A model generated the notes under the pieces. That model was given only the letters and a program-made list of their open reading frames with translations. It was not told the origin of the DNA and searched no databases. Source: Spirodela intermedia (lineage: Eukaryota; Streptophyta; Magnoliopsida; Alismatales; Araceae). Taken from it: a stretch of 64,000 nucleotides of DNA. This document shows positions 37,065 to 49,239 of this stretch, one piece after another; within the stretch, counting starts at the first letter, position 1, and each line of letters opens with the position of its first letter. Position numbers and translations under genes: made by a program. The DNA is taken from assembly GCA_902729315.2 (NCBI GenBank), contig LR746279.1:3380001-3444000 (forward strand), in the 5' to 3' direction.

Positions 37065-38430
37065 GTTTGAGTCAACATGGTTCATCAATTGGTATCATAG
37101 CCTTCACACCCATCTCATGGGGCCCAAATCCAGTGATCCCAAGCTCGACTCCCTTGAGAAAGAGATGGAGGAATTCTAGCACCTCACCCGCTCCAATTAA
37201 GTAGCAAATGCAGACCAGTTTGAAGCATTGAGGGCCAATCAAGTAAACATATGCTAGTAATTAGGATTTGTGTCTCACCAGCTGGGAGTAGTTGCGCAAA
37301 TCTTGGACACTGTTCAGTGTCAGTAGAAAATTTCTCCTAATCAGGCTGCCAAGTCCGCTCCACCCATTGAACCGTCAATGGAGTGGGCTCCCAGGGGAAC
37401 TAGCATGGGCCAACACCCATTTGCAGCAAGTGAACCTAGTCATTGGGAGGAGCTGTTTGTGAACCCCCCACGGCCATAGTGGACTGCCCGATCGATGGTA
37501 GCTGAGTGGTCCATCAAAACCTAACCCCCAGTGGTGTTTGAAATTTCACATATTCTGACATCGAACTTGAAGGTCGTATCTATCGTGTGGAGCTCTATTT
37601 CTCCACCTACCACCTCATAGGGCCTGAGCAATTGGTGGAAGCTTGCCTCAACATGGAAGGACTTGTCAATCATTCTGGAGTAGGGAGGATCTGAAATGCC
37701 AACTCTTGAAATGTTGCGGCAACAAACACTACAACTCCCTCTGCTAGTAGCTCCTCAAGGGGTGTGGAGGACTATTTCAAGTAGTTTGAGCTCTTGTCAA
37801 GCATCCTTTGCGACATTCTGTACGTCATTCTAGAAGGAAACTTCTTCAATAGCCTTTGAGAAGAGATTCAGGCCGAGGTACATGCCCTCAACTTGTGAGG
37901 CTTAGCGGCAATTATGAGGATGGCCCAATAGATTGAAACTAAACTCTAGATGTTGACAAACAGGGGGTGACTACACCCTTGTAGGGGCCCAAAGAAAGCC
38001 CCCTTGGAGCGCTTTCCTAGCAGATTGTCGATGTCATTTGCATCTTACGATGGTTGAAATCCAGGTCTGACGAGTCCAAGGCCTCTAGTATCATTGCAAT
38101 GAGGAATTCACACTAGGCCATTGATGCAGAGAAGAGCTTAACATCTGGTTTACCTTGATAGACTCTGATTATCTGTAGAACGAAGACCATGAGGAAGAGC
38201 TTTCCCCTAAAATTTTCCTAGGTGACAGCGCGATCGTCCAACTAGAAGTTAGTCTACACTCACTCTCAAGCCAGTCACATGGATGGGCCATGCACTTCAA
38301 AGGGACAGTATGAGGACAGCAAGTCTTTGTCCTGCTCAACACTGACAACATTCAACTTTATCAACAATCGTCTGGACAAAGAGATGCAGCTGCCCTAGTC
38401 AAGATGACTTGATATTGGGTGGCCATGAGA
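37065..38430 (+). repeat. Tandem duplicate of LTR end, PBS, gag and protease (copy 2)
   Basis: From 37065 the sequence repeats that of 35524 onward, an offset of 1541 bp. It includes the last LTR bases, the PBS, ATCTCATGGGGCCCAAA, the gag and the protease start. Copy 2 carries its own stops and small deletions. After about 38.43 kb it runs on into the rest of the protease region. Confidence 0.85.
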
Positions 38431-38930
38431 ACCGGCAAGATGGTCTTCGGTTTTGAGATGTGCCAAGGCCTCGTTGTTGACCTCCTGGAAACTATTATTC
38501 ACTGACGATTTCCTCTTCTTTTCCTTGGCCTCTGTCGACATAATCCTAGGCATGCACTGGATGTAGGGATGATGCAGGCTCGAACTGGACTTAGATGAAT
38601 AGATCATGACGTTCCTTGTCATAGTTGAGAAGGTGGTGCTCGAGGCAAAACCACCAGATACCTGCTCAGAACTCCACCTGAATACCTTCGTCAATAAACC
38701 CTGCAAGGGCAAAGCCTATTTTGAGTTATTTCAACTCGATGCTGGAGAAGCAACGGCACCCACTAGACGGTTAGCGGTGGAGGTTCAACAACATTTTTTG
38801 AATGTTTTTGCAGACATCACCAGTCTTCCACCACACTGCGACTAGGAGCACCGTATTATCCTCAAACAAGGATGATAGACCATTCCACTACCCATATTAC
38901 TAGAACACAGAGCTGGAGAAACATGTCACC
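38431..38930 (+). pseudogene. Gypsy protease end and RT start
   Basis: This part includes protease-linker sequence and the RT leader LLNVFADITSLPPHC-like, followed by a DHxIxLKQG-type motif, the usual entry to Gypsy RT. The reading then breaks off near 38.93 kb. Confidence 0.65.
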
Positions 38931-38944
38931 AGCCCTTATGTGGG

Positions 38945-40160
38945 AGTTTCATGACTCACCGACATGAGGAAATGGACATACCTCCGGCTCAAATGGAATG
39001 TCCACTAGCGAGGAATGAATACGGTAGTTAAATGCTATGTAGCTACTTGCCTGAGTTGTCAAACTAGCAAGTCAAAGCTGCTGTCCCTTGCAGGTCTTCT
39101 TCAGGCCTTTCCAATTCTAAACAATGTCTGGGAAGACCTCACCATAGACTTCATCAAAGGGCTGCCCATCTCCACTAACTGAAATGCCATTATGGTCGTT
39201 GTCGATTAACTCATTAAGTCAGCTCATTTTTCTATTCTTTGTCATTACTTCACAACACAAATAGTGGCCGACATCGTCATCTGGGATATCGTTCGTCTAC
39301 ACAGATTTTCAATGTCACTCATGATGGATCATGACTAGATTTTCATGAGTGTCTTCTAACAAGCTCTCTTTCGATAACAAGGGATGACACTCCGGTAAAC
39401 TAACACATATCACCACAGACTGACAGCTAGTTGAAGTTGGCCAACTATGGGTTTGAAACCTATCTCCCATCTTTCACTAGTGAGTGTCCAAAGTAGTGGT
39501 ACATGTGGCTTATGTCGACGGAGTTTTGGTATAATATGAACTTCAACTACTCCACGAGGATGATCCCGTTTCATGTGGTCTACGGTCAGCCCCCACCCAC
39601 CTTGATTTGCTTTACCAGCTAACCCAAGGCGCCTAGAGATCTTGAGCAAATGCAATAAGAATGCGATAACATTCTCACACAACTCAGGCAGAACTTGGAG
39701 CACACCCAAGCTCGAATGAAGTGTTTTGCGAACAACAAATGGCAGGAGCTTGAGTTCTAGGTCGGTGAGTGGGTCTACCTTTGCTTGCGGTCTACTATTA
39801 GACCACATTCAATGCGATGGCCTTGTGCGGAGCTAGCTCTCCACTTCTCCGGCCCGTTCAAGATCCTCCATTGAATTGGGCCGGTGGTGTATCATCTGGA
39901 CCTTGCCTCAGCCCAAGTATGTCCAGTGTTCCTTGTATCACAGCTCAGAAGGGTAGAGCAATGAGAGGAGAATTTGACGACATTAGAGCTGCTTGTGGAT
40001 GGCGACTTGTGCTGGACAGCAAGCTTGAATTAGGTCATGGATGTCCACTATGGTGCTCATGGCCCAAAGGTGCTGCTACAGTGGGATGGATTGCCGCCAC
40101 GTGGGAACCCACGTGCAATATCCTTCGGCAGTTCCCTAATTTCTACCTTGAGGACAAGGT
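38945..40160 (+). pseudogene. Gypsy integrase (zinc-binding end, core, C-terminus)
   Basis: Broken reading frames give CYVATCLSCQTSKSKLLSLAG (HHCC-proximal), then a VWEDLTIDFIKGLPIS-like core start, NAIMVVVD, SAHF, and further core remnants to about 39.6 kb. Next comes the C-terminal PVVYHLDLASAQVCPVFLVS, and finally TWEPTCNILRQFPNFYLEDK, the usual integrase tail. Stops are frequent. Confidence 0.75.
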
Positions 40161-40166
40161 ACATAA

Positions 40167-40184
40167 ATGGGAGGGGGGGAGAGT
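40167..40184 (+). other. Polypurine tract of Gypsy element
   Basis: AATGGGAGGGGGGGAGAG lies directly before the 3' LTR, the expected place for plus-strand priming. Confidence 0.75.
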
Positions 40185-40186
40185 AT

Positions 40187-40845
40187 TGTTGAGAACATGG
40201 CATCCGAAATGGGGCCAAGGAGGAAGCGGTCTCACAGAAACCAGCCCAACCTAGGAATAAAGTCAGGTAGTCCCAGCGCAGAGTGGGGGGCGAAGAGACA
40301 CTAGAGTTTGACACCATCACAGAAGATGAAGATAATATGACGGATCCTAGAAGGCAAGAGTCACGGGTGGCAGATGAATTTGGCGGCTAACCAGGACAAG
40401 TGCAGGACCCAACAATGACATATCACATCAAGTATCATGTTCCATCATATCCAATCACTAGGCTGGTCAGTTTGACGACTAAAGATCAGTTCAAAAAAAG
40501 TGGAAAGCAGAGGTTGACATGGAGGGAGGAAGGCTATAAGAGAGCGAGAGCGACCCACACTTGAGGGGAGAGAATTTGTAAGGAACTCTATTCAGAGTTG
40601 GAGACTTGTCATCTCGTATTGACAACCCCAAGACCGGGGAGGTCTTGGTTTCTTGGTGTGTTCTCTTTCTGTGTTTTTGGGGTTTTCTCTTTCTGTGTTT
40701 TTGGAGTTCACCCCGTTATCCTTCCTTGTTCCCCACCCCTTGTTCAAGCAGAAATTAGTTCTGAATCATGTTGTTTTGAAAGCTATGAGGGTCCAACTTA
40801 TCGATTGAAGTCAACCAGGGACGTTTGAGTCAGCAAGACTTCATT
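40187..40845 (+). repeat. 3' LTR of Gypsy element
   Basis: This is a 659-bp LTR starting TGTTGAGAAC. Its end has TTG where the 5' LTR has TCA. It contains two near-identical TTTCTGTGTTTTTGG words at about 40.66-40.71 kb. It is the full-length partner of the deleted 5' LTR. Confidence 0.85.
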
Positions 40846-40850
40846 GGGAG

Positions 40851-41220
40851 CATGCCGCCGGACGCACAGAAGCAGTCGAAAACCTCCTAGGCGTCGTCTG
40901 CTCACTGAGCTCCAATGGCCTGTGGTGAGCAGGAGGCGGCGGCGATGATGAGCCCAGCCAAGAGGGCAGGAAGGCGGAGGATGCTGCCAGATGCACTAAT
41001 GCGGTCGAAGACCTCCCCGTTATCGTCACCCCGCTGTGCTCTGACGGTGAGTTCGAGCCTGCCCAGCAAGGCCTTCGATCCACTGGCGAAATGGGAACTT
41101 CTTGCACCCCCACGAAAGGATCCCAAAAGTGGTAGAGTGGGGGCAGGGCTCCGCATGGCGGTGGTACCGCCACATCCCTCCAGGGAGATGCTGGAAAGAG
41201 TTGCTGCTCAGAGGTGAGAG
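40851..41220. other. GC-rich flank right of the Gypsy insertion
   Basis: This is GC-rich like the left flank (34740-35338) and probably was contiguous with it before insertion. On the minus strand GEVFDRISASGSIL and a shorter EVFDCFCASGGML suggest another internal duplication. No intact gene or family is recognised. Confidence 0.35.
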
Positions 41221-41272
41221 TGAATAGATATAAAATTTTGCGTAGCAGAATTTCCTAAAATTCCTCAAATTT

Positions 41273-41950
41273 ATGAGGGGTAATTTAAATTTTATGTTAG
41301 AGAGAGTAGCAAGAAAGAAGGATCAACAAGCCCTATTTGTGATGCTTGGAGCGGTGTTTGAAGACATTCACTCGCAACTTGATATCATCAAAATAGTGAA
41401 AGAAATGTGGGAACTCCTCAAGTCAACAAATGTGGGAGTTGCTCGCTTCACGAAATCAAGACTTCAAGGTCTCAGATGAGATTTTGAGATGTTGCAAATG
41501 GGAGATGAAGAGACTATCAGATTTCTCTGGAAAATTGTCTCGAGTAGTTACTCAAATTAGAAATTTGAAAGAAAAGATAGAAGAAAGCATTGTTGTCGCA
41601 AAACTTCTCAGAGAAATTCCTGCAAAGTTTGACTCCATCACTACCTCTCTTGAACAATTTGGTGATATAGATTCAATGCCTTTTGAAGAAGTAGTGGGAT
41701 CACTAAAAATCTACAAAGAGAAGCTAAAGACTCGTGAGTAGAGAAAAAATGAATAAGTCCTCTTTTCACATGATATCAAGAAATCAAGAAGAGAACGTAG
41801 TTGAGGTACAGGTCATGGCCGAGGTAGAAGAAGAGGCAATGGTAGAAGTGCTGATGAGAACTGAAAACCTCGACACAAATCTAAGGTAAAATGTTATAAT
41901 TGTGACAAATTGGGACATTATGCTTTTGAATGTTATGTAGAGAAAAAGAG
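41273..41950 (+). pseudogene. Copia gag with zinc knuckle
   Basis: Gag of the UBN2/RVT-gag type: KDQQALFVMLGAVFEDI, then WELLKSTNVGVARFTKSRLQ, and, after a frameshift, VVAKLLREIPAKFDSITTSL and VVGSLKIYKEKLKTRE. A CCHC knuckle CYNCDKLGHYAFEC is at about 41.89-41.94 kb. Confidence 0.85.
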
Positions 41951-42049
41951 GAGACAGCTCACCTTGCTAATATTGAAGAAAATGTTGAATCCACACTTCT
42001 CATAACAGAAATTGATGATTTTTTTCTACAAGGAACACGAAACTCAGGT

Positions 42050-43330
42050 TGAAGAGGGAATGTGGTACCTAGATACTAATGCCACAAACCACATGACAAG
42101 TAGATGAAGCTTGTTTTGTGATCTTGATGATTTACTAGGTGGTGTAGTAAAGTTTGGTGATGAATTCAACATTGACATCTTTGGCAGATGAAGTATTTTT
42201 GTGAATTGCTAGGATAGAAGTAAATTGAAGCTTAGTAGTGTCCTATACACCCCTAGACTCAAGACCAACATTCTCAATCTCGGTTGTCTAGATGATCAAT
42301 GATTCAAGATAGTGTTGGGATCTGGTTCCCTTACTATCTATTATCAGTACAAAAGACTTATTAAAAGGTGAAGAAGACAAATGAAAGACTATATTTACTA
42401 CATTTATAAATTAAAAAATAGTCTTATTTCAAAAGGGTGCCATGAAGTAGATTGGAGATGGCATAGAAGGTATGGACACTTATATTTCTATTCATTGAAA
42501 AATCTCGCCTCTCGAAACATGGTGAAAGGATTGCCTATAATGAACATCTTTGATAATCTCTATCGAGACTATGTTGCTAGTAAGCAACACAAAAGCCCAT
42601 TCCCATCCTCTTTTGAATTCAGAGCTAGTACAGCACACTTGACCTTATTCATGAAGACATCTGTAGGCCCATCTCTCTTACTACTTATGGAGGATACATG
42701 TACTTTTTGTGGATGACTACTCAAGGCTGATGTGGGTTGCAATGTTGAGGTAGAAAAATGAAACTTTTCAAGCATTTATGAAGTTCAAGATAATGACTAA
42801 TCTAGAGAAAGGTGAAAAGGTAGGAATTCTAAGAATTGATCAAGGGGGAGAATTCACTTATGCTGAGTTTTCTTTCTTCTACATTCAACATGGAGTCATA
42901 TGACAACTCTCTGCCCCTTATTCATCTCAACAAAATAGCATTGTAGAAAGGAGGAACATAACATTCATGGAGATGGTTCGAAATATGTTGAAAGAAAAAA
43001 ACTTATATCCTGAACTTTGGGGTGAAGCTGTGAGCATGTGTCTACATCTTGAATCGATCTCCCACTAAGAGCCTAGATGGAGCTACATCGTATGAAGCTT
43101 AGACCAGTTCAAAGTCAAATGTAGCTCATCTTGTAGTGTTTGGCTCACTGGCCCATGTGAGGACACTCGGACAATGACTGATGAAACTACAAGATAGAGG
43201 TAAACCTATGCTCTTCATAGGCTATAAAGTTACCACGGAGGATTATATGTGCTATAATCCACAAGAAGACAAATTTCACATCAATAGAGATATAATTTTC
43301 GAAGAAGATAGCAAGTGGGACTAGAATCAC
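42050..43330 (+). pseudogene. Copia protease and integrase region
   Basis: Protease start MWYLDTNATNHMT (DTNAT for the usual DSGAT), then the pre-integrase HRRYGHLYFYSLKNLASR. Then come integrase core pieces around 42.6-43.1 kb, including an SQQNSIVERRN-like motif, and the integrase C-terminal part to about 43.3 kb. Frameshifts and stops are numerous. Confidence 0.7.
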
Positions 43331-43534
43331 ACTAATTAAATAAGTAGAGGTACATTATGTTTTTCATCTTTTATTGATTCAACTAACATAGGAGAAACTT
43401 AGGTTGATCATATTGACTATGAAGCAAGACCCAAAAATTCCCCTAATTATGAACAAGATAGATCTTTATTCATAGAGGACTGTTCTAGAAGATATAAGGA
43501 CATAGACCATCTATAGAGAGATTGAAGGGTGCCA

Positions 43535-45000
43535 CTTAATGCCTGAGGAGCCCACCTCATATCGAGAAGTAGTGGCACAAGAGGTATGGAAAAAAGTTAT
43601 GGAGGAAGAAATTGAAGCAATAAAGAAAAATAACACATGGAGTCTCATCCAAACACTGAAGGGATACAAGCCCATTGGCCTAAAATGGATATTCAAGGTG
43701 AAGCAAAGTTCTCAAAGAAAAATTATCCGACACAAGGCTCATTTAGTTGCAAAGGGATATGTTCAACAATAAGAGTAATAATTGCTCTTGCTACTCAAAA
43801 TAGATGGAAACTTCATCCTTTAGACGTGAAGTCAGCTTTTCTAAATGATGAAGTGGAAGAAGAGGTGTTTGCAAAACAATCAGAAGGTTTCATCCAAAAA
43901 GTAAGCATAATTATGTTTTAAAGCAAAAAAAGATACTTTATGGCTTGAAACAATCTCCTCGGGACTAGTATACAAAGTTAGATAAAAGTCTTACCTCACT
44001 TAGTTTTATTAGAAGCTCATATGAACATGCATTCTATACAAAGTCATTAGATGAAGCGCATCTAGTAATCAAAGTCTATGGATGACCTCATAATAGTTAG
44101 AATAAATGAAAAGGTATTTCAAATATCAAGTAACGAATGATGAAACATTTTGAGATGAGTGATATGGGCTTACTCACCTCGTACTTGGAAAGTGAAGTGG
44201 AACAACATGGAGATGTGATCAAGCTGAAGTAGAGGAGTTATGCTCTATGATTACTTGAATAGAGTAGAATGTAAGATTACAATTCAGTTTCCACACTATT
44301 AGAAGCTTGGTTCAAGTTCAATGAAGATTGTAAGAATCCATCAGCTGATTCTACTAAGTTTAGGAGCATAATTGAGAGCCCTAGGTACCTAATCCACACT
44401 TGGCCTGATTTGACTTATTTAGCGGGTTATCTTAGTAGGTATATTGAAGTACCTACATTAGAGCACATGACAGCATTGAAGCAAATTCTTCGGTATGTTA
44501 AAGGTACTATAAATTATGGCCTGATCTACAAGAGGGAAGCCAATTTCACTTACATCAAGATATAGTGATAGTGATCATGCTGGAGACCCAATTTATCCAA
44601 AAAAAGCACAACCAGAGTTTTGTTCTTCCTCAGATCAAATCTAATAAGTTGGACTTCACAAAAATAGAAGATAACTGCACTATCCTCATACAAGGTAGAA
44701 TATGTAGTTGCCATTGTCACAGCCTGCCAAGGAATTTGGCTAGCAAGGGTCATCATTGAATTGAAGATGGAGAAACCCACTTAGGTAAAACTATTTATTG
44801 ACAATAAATCAATAATTACATTACCAAAAAACTCAATTTACCATTGTAGATCAAAGCACATCGATACATGGTATTACTTCATTCGATCCTACCTCAAAGA
44901 GAAAGATTGAAGTGGAGCATATTAGTACTAGTGATCAGTTAGTGATATACTCACGAAGGCATTGGGAAGAACTTGATTTGGCAAACTGCATAAAAAATTG
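43535..45000 (+). pseudogene. Copia reverse transcriptase and RNase H
   Basis: RT start WKKVMEEEIEAIKKNNTWSL, then GLKWIFKVKQ, and KLHPLDVKSAFLNDEVEEEV with the catalytic-strand region. The YGLKQSPR word is damaged. RNase H follows (SDSDHAG, later DQLVIYS). Frames are interrupted repeatedly. Confidence 0.8.
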
Positions 45001-45085
45001 AGCATGACAAAGGGTGATGGAATTATTGAGCTTAGAGGGGAGATTGAAGGCATTAAGCTCAATCAATGAATGTGTCTGTGAAGAT

Positions 45086-45336
45086 TGTTGGAGTTGGTGA
45101 AAACTCCATTGAGTTATAATGGCTAGATTAGGAGTTACATGGGAATGTGGGTTCCATGGATCATAACTATCTCTAGAAAATGTCACACACACTCTCTCTC
45201 TCTCCTATAAATGTACTTATTGTGTTCGATGAAAGTAGAGGAGAAAGAGAGGATTTATGTTGTGTTCTTGAAATTCTAGTTTCGATTCTTCTTCTTATCT
45301 CACATGCTCCTCAAGCAAGTTTTTTTAGTCCCAACA
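45086..45336 (+). repeat. 3' LTR of Copia element
   Basis: A 251-bp segment starts TGTTGGAGTT and ends CCCAACA, with CTCTCTCTCCTATAAATG near 45.2 kb as the probable LTR promoter. It follows the purine-rich AGCTTAGAGGGGAGATTG by about 40 bp. Confidence 0.75.
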
Positions 45337-47820
45337 TTGGGCTTGTGCGGGGATACCAATAGGCTGCCACCAAAGCCCATCTTGAGCACCACCCCTTTCC
45401 CTGCAGACACTTCTGGGCTTCTTCATCGGGGCTGCATTTCAAATTCAATCTAGCTGCAAGGCTCGTCATGGGCTTATACTAGTAATCTAGCTCGTTGTCG
45501 AAGTAAACTTGCCCCCAAAACTTACCTTCTTTAGTTGAACTAGGGAATTTAAAGATCGGATTTGAGCTCCTGATCAAACCCACAAGACCTTATGTTTGAG
45601 TTGGAGTGTCAATTGCCTTATTATTCTTAAAGATGATAAGTGATAAGTCTTCATTATCATGAGTTAATAATTAATAAATAATATATTTTTAACCTTAAAT
45701 TATGATAAATAGACTTATATTTATGTTAATTTGTGAAAAGTGGTTTTTAGTTGGTTAATGTGATTTTTTGACTAATTATGTGATTTTATACAAGTTTATA
45801 TGATTTTTATAATCCTATTTTTGAGATAAATGAAAATAAAATAAAATAAAAAAATAGAAAAAAGAGGGGACATGCTGGCCAATTGGGCTTGCAAGCAGGT
45901 TGGAAGTACAATTGGGGTGGAGCCGTGAACAAGGGCTCAAATGGCTATGGACTGATGTGGGCACATGTGCACCACTCCCCTTACACGTCACCAGTGGCCA
46001 ACTAGTTGTGAGGCAAGGAGTGGTCACACACACAAGTAAGGGACTCAATTGATTCTCAAATCTCACGTTACCATATATGTATCTTAAGATTTGGCATATA
46101 ACTGATGTTGTACTAAATCGGTGGTCACACCTTCCCTAGAATATTTCCAAAGATTTTAATACCTAAAATATTCTTTATTTATAATAGCGAGGTATCATGA
46201 TAACATCACTAAATAAAGATATTTAAGAACTTACTCTTTCTCTCTCATGCAAGCAAACAACCGATGTGGGTTTGAATCTTACTAGAGCCAAAAACTTGTA
46301 TCTTTATTTGATTAAATTGTGACTTTTCTACAGATTGTTGGTGAAAGATTAAGCTACTAGAATCACTTGATCATTAGTACAAATCTCGTCAATGCGATTT
46401 ACAGAGTATTATTACTCAAATTGTTGAACGATTTACGATAAAAAGATCATAAATCTATCGAGTAAATTATCTCTGATTTATTGACGAATAAGTCATCATT
46501 GAGAAGATGATGATCCATCAGAAGATGAGTCGCCACCTCTTGAGAGTATACTAGATGCAATAAGAGCCTTCTCTTATTATGCATACCTGAAGATAAAATT
46601 CTCTAACACATATCTCCACCTCTATCTAACTCTTTTATGTCAGGTGACAGTTGTTAGAGAGCTACAAAGTTACTATTTTTCTATTCTACTAGGTGATAGT
46701 CACCGAAAATGATTCGATGACTCATTTTATTGATCTCTAGACTTTATAAGAAGATCTAGAGATTGCCTATGTTGTCTTTATCTAAGGAGAAACTTTGAGG
46801 TCGTAGAAACTACACGACAATCTTCTCGAATGCTCAAGATTCTAGTACATCATCAACTCATCACCATCATAACGTTAGAACTTTATTTTCCTACTTTCAA
46901 CTTAATGTTTGCTTCATATAGTGATAATTTGTGTAATTTATACTTTCTAAACTATTTTTTATTTAATTATGATTTTTTTGACTTTTACAAATCTTAATTT
47001 GACTAATAAAATTATTTATAATCATTTATATAAGAATCATTAGGTGAAACTCTATTTCTATCCGATTCACATTTGTTATGGCATTGACATCATTCTAATG
47101 TCCACACCTCTTATTTTCTTTTTTTATAAAATTTAAATATATTTTATTCTATTTCTTAATATAAAATTCGTAAAAAAATTCATTCCTTGAGAATTCTAAA
47201 ATATTAGTTGATATTATATTACATCCCTATGATTGACTTGGAAAATTTTCACTATTTTTAGACATTTTATTAAATTATAATTAATATATTTATTAAAAAT
47301 ATTTCTAAATATCTAAAAAATAATATTTTTTAGTTTAATAAATTTTAAATATACATGTTTTATTATACAATGACTAAGTCATGCCAGTAAACTTTTCCAA
47401 CACCGTTGGGCCACTATGGAACTCATCAATGACCATGTCGTACAAGAGAGTTGTCCAAGTAATTAGTGGGCATACATAAGACTATAGACACTTCATCAAA
47501 TTTCAGATTGGGGTAAGAGGTCATGGTTTGTTGTGTTGACTTAGGTTGGCTAAAGACTGCTCATGGCATCATAGACAAAAATGATATTCTCAAAATTTAT
47601 ATTCATAATACTGATTAGTTACTTTGAAAATGGTGTTACTTTGTATTTTTTGAAAGTTAAGTCTGTAACCTATTTTTGATCTTCTCCGGAATTCAAGTTT
47701 CTAACCATTACAGCCAAATCTATTTTAACCGTTCTTAACACTTTCATAGATCATTTAATACAATTTGAAACCATATAAGTCTAATACATTTCCAATCGAG
47801 GTTCAGGATTCGCAAAACTG
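45337..47820. other. AT-rich intergenic region, no gene seen
   Basis: This is mostly AT-rich with stops in all frames. A TGTGGGTTTGAATC word near 46.27 kb resembles a tRNA B box, but no A box or tRNA fold was found. No transposon ends were recognised. Confidence 0.4.
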
Positions 47821-47939
47821 TTAGAAAATGGCGATGATCAATTTCATTTTGGGGGAACACTTGGAATCCACGTTTTTACGTTTTCAGGTCATCTGGGGGC
47901 TCAGAAAACTTTCGTATATCTCGTTTTCTCAAGTATTGA

Positions 47940-48275
47940 CAGTGGTTAGGACCTGGTTTAGGCTGAATGGGCCAGGCGCCGGCCTCGGTCGCACCCCATT
48001 CGGTTGGCAAAGGTTGGGTGGGGGGGGGGGGGGGGTGTATCATGGAAGAGAGTCTGCATCTGTATCTGGCACAGTACCGACGGAGATGGGGAGAGGCTGA
48101 TCCAGTTGCACTGCCGCTTGAGGACGGGAGAGGGGCCCGAGGATGCTCCGCCGCCGATATCCCTCGCGCTCCGTCTCCCCGCCTTGTGCCCATTTCCCTC
48201 TTCGCCGTCCGCCAAATTCCGCTCCTCGTCTTCCTGCTTCGTCGGGTTGAGCCTGGGGAGCAGCTAAATGGAAGA
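47940..48275. other. CpG-rich island with G16 run, coding status unclear
   Basis: This is an isolated GC-rich block in AT-rich DNA, with overlapping open frames on both strands and a run of 16 G at 48020-48035. The minus frame has GEEGNGHKAGRRSARDI. None of the frames shows a recognisable domain. It may be a first exon, a gene relic or a CpG-rich insertion. Confidence 0.3.
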
Positions 48276-49239
48276 AAATGATCCTGATGTGCTGTGTCTC
48301 TTATCACCTGGTCGACCAAGATTGCCGTATTTGCATAACCAGGATTCATTCACAAATAAGCGTACAGCGCTGGTTGAGAGTCTCTGACATACGGTAGGCA
48401 CACGTACACTGATTCATCATATTTTTTATAAAAATATTAAACAATATTCCGAAAAATGCTGTTTAAAATGTTTAAATAATCAGATGTTTAATTGCAACTC
48501 AACGTGTGAGTCTATCAAGTTGAGTTTAGGAAATCATTTGTGCATATTTCAATTACCTCCTGACCATTTCTTGAATCATCTACCTCAAATAGGTTATAAT
48601 TTATTGCTTGATGTGGTTTCTGTACGTAGCCAATCGGCTTAGTTCTAATAAGACATTTACATCGAAAATGATGATCATGTACCAATTGAGAATTACAAAC
48701 AGTGCCCTGGTATCATAGATGTACCATGAGTGTTCAATAGGATTGTCTGCCTTAATACTTCTGGAAACCATTTTGGTTCATGAGTGCACTTAGAAATTAA
48801 AATGTATATGCAATGGAATACCTAGACTGCAATGGAATACAGTTTTCATGGAATACTGCAATGAAATTAAAATTTCCATGGAATACAGTTTTCAGTTTCA
48901 CTACTCCATTTCATTTACATAAAAATATCAATTAATGTTTTACATAGCACTTATGAACTACAAGAAATGCAGCGTCATGTTCCTAAGGTATGTGCAATGT
49001 TTCTGGGTTTTGATGAGTTCATTGATCCTTATGTTTAGAAAATAGTGTTGGAACAGGGCAGCACGGAATTGAGGAAATTAAAAGTTACCTGGTATACAAG
49101 TAAACATATGCAGACAGAGAAGTTTGTCCATTGGTTTTATGATCACACTCCACGTGTCAATTTTATCAACTCGATTGCAGAAGTTACGATACATTCTATT
49201 TTATTATCAAAAGCGCATTTCATCATTTTATTTAAACTG

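Larger units (their letters stand above)
35344..40845 (+). mobile_element. Ty3/Gypsy LTR retrotransposon, defective
   Basis: The element is bounded by LTRs at 35344-35547 and 40187-40845 and by a perfect 5-bp target duplication GGAGC (35339-35343 and 40846-40850). A primer binding site follows the 5' LTR and a purine tract precedes the 3' LTR. Gag, protease, the start of RT and integrase can be read through many stops. The gag-protease block is present twice in tandem, and most of RT and RNase H is missing. It cannot move on its own. Confidence 0.85.
41230..45336 (+). mobile_element. Ty1/Copia retrotransposon with one visible LTR
   Basis: Gag, CCHC knuckle, protease, integrase, RT and RNase H remnants appear in Copia order, followed by a purine tract (about 45029-45046) and a 3' LTR. 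I cannot find a matching 5' LTR or primer binding site, so the left end is deleted. Many stops make it non-functional. Confidence 0.85.

Noticed and set aside
46255-46290. B-box-like GTTTGAATC, possible SINE or tRNA
   Set aside because: No A box at the right distance, no poly-A tail and no target duplication.
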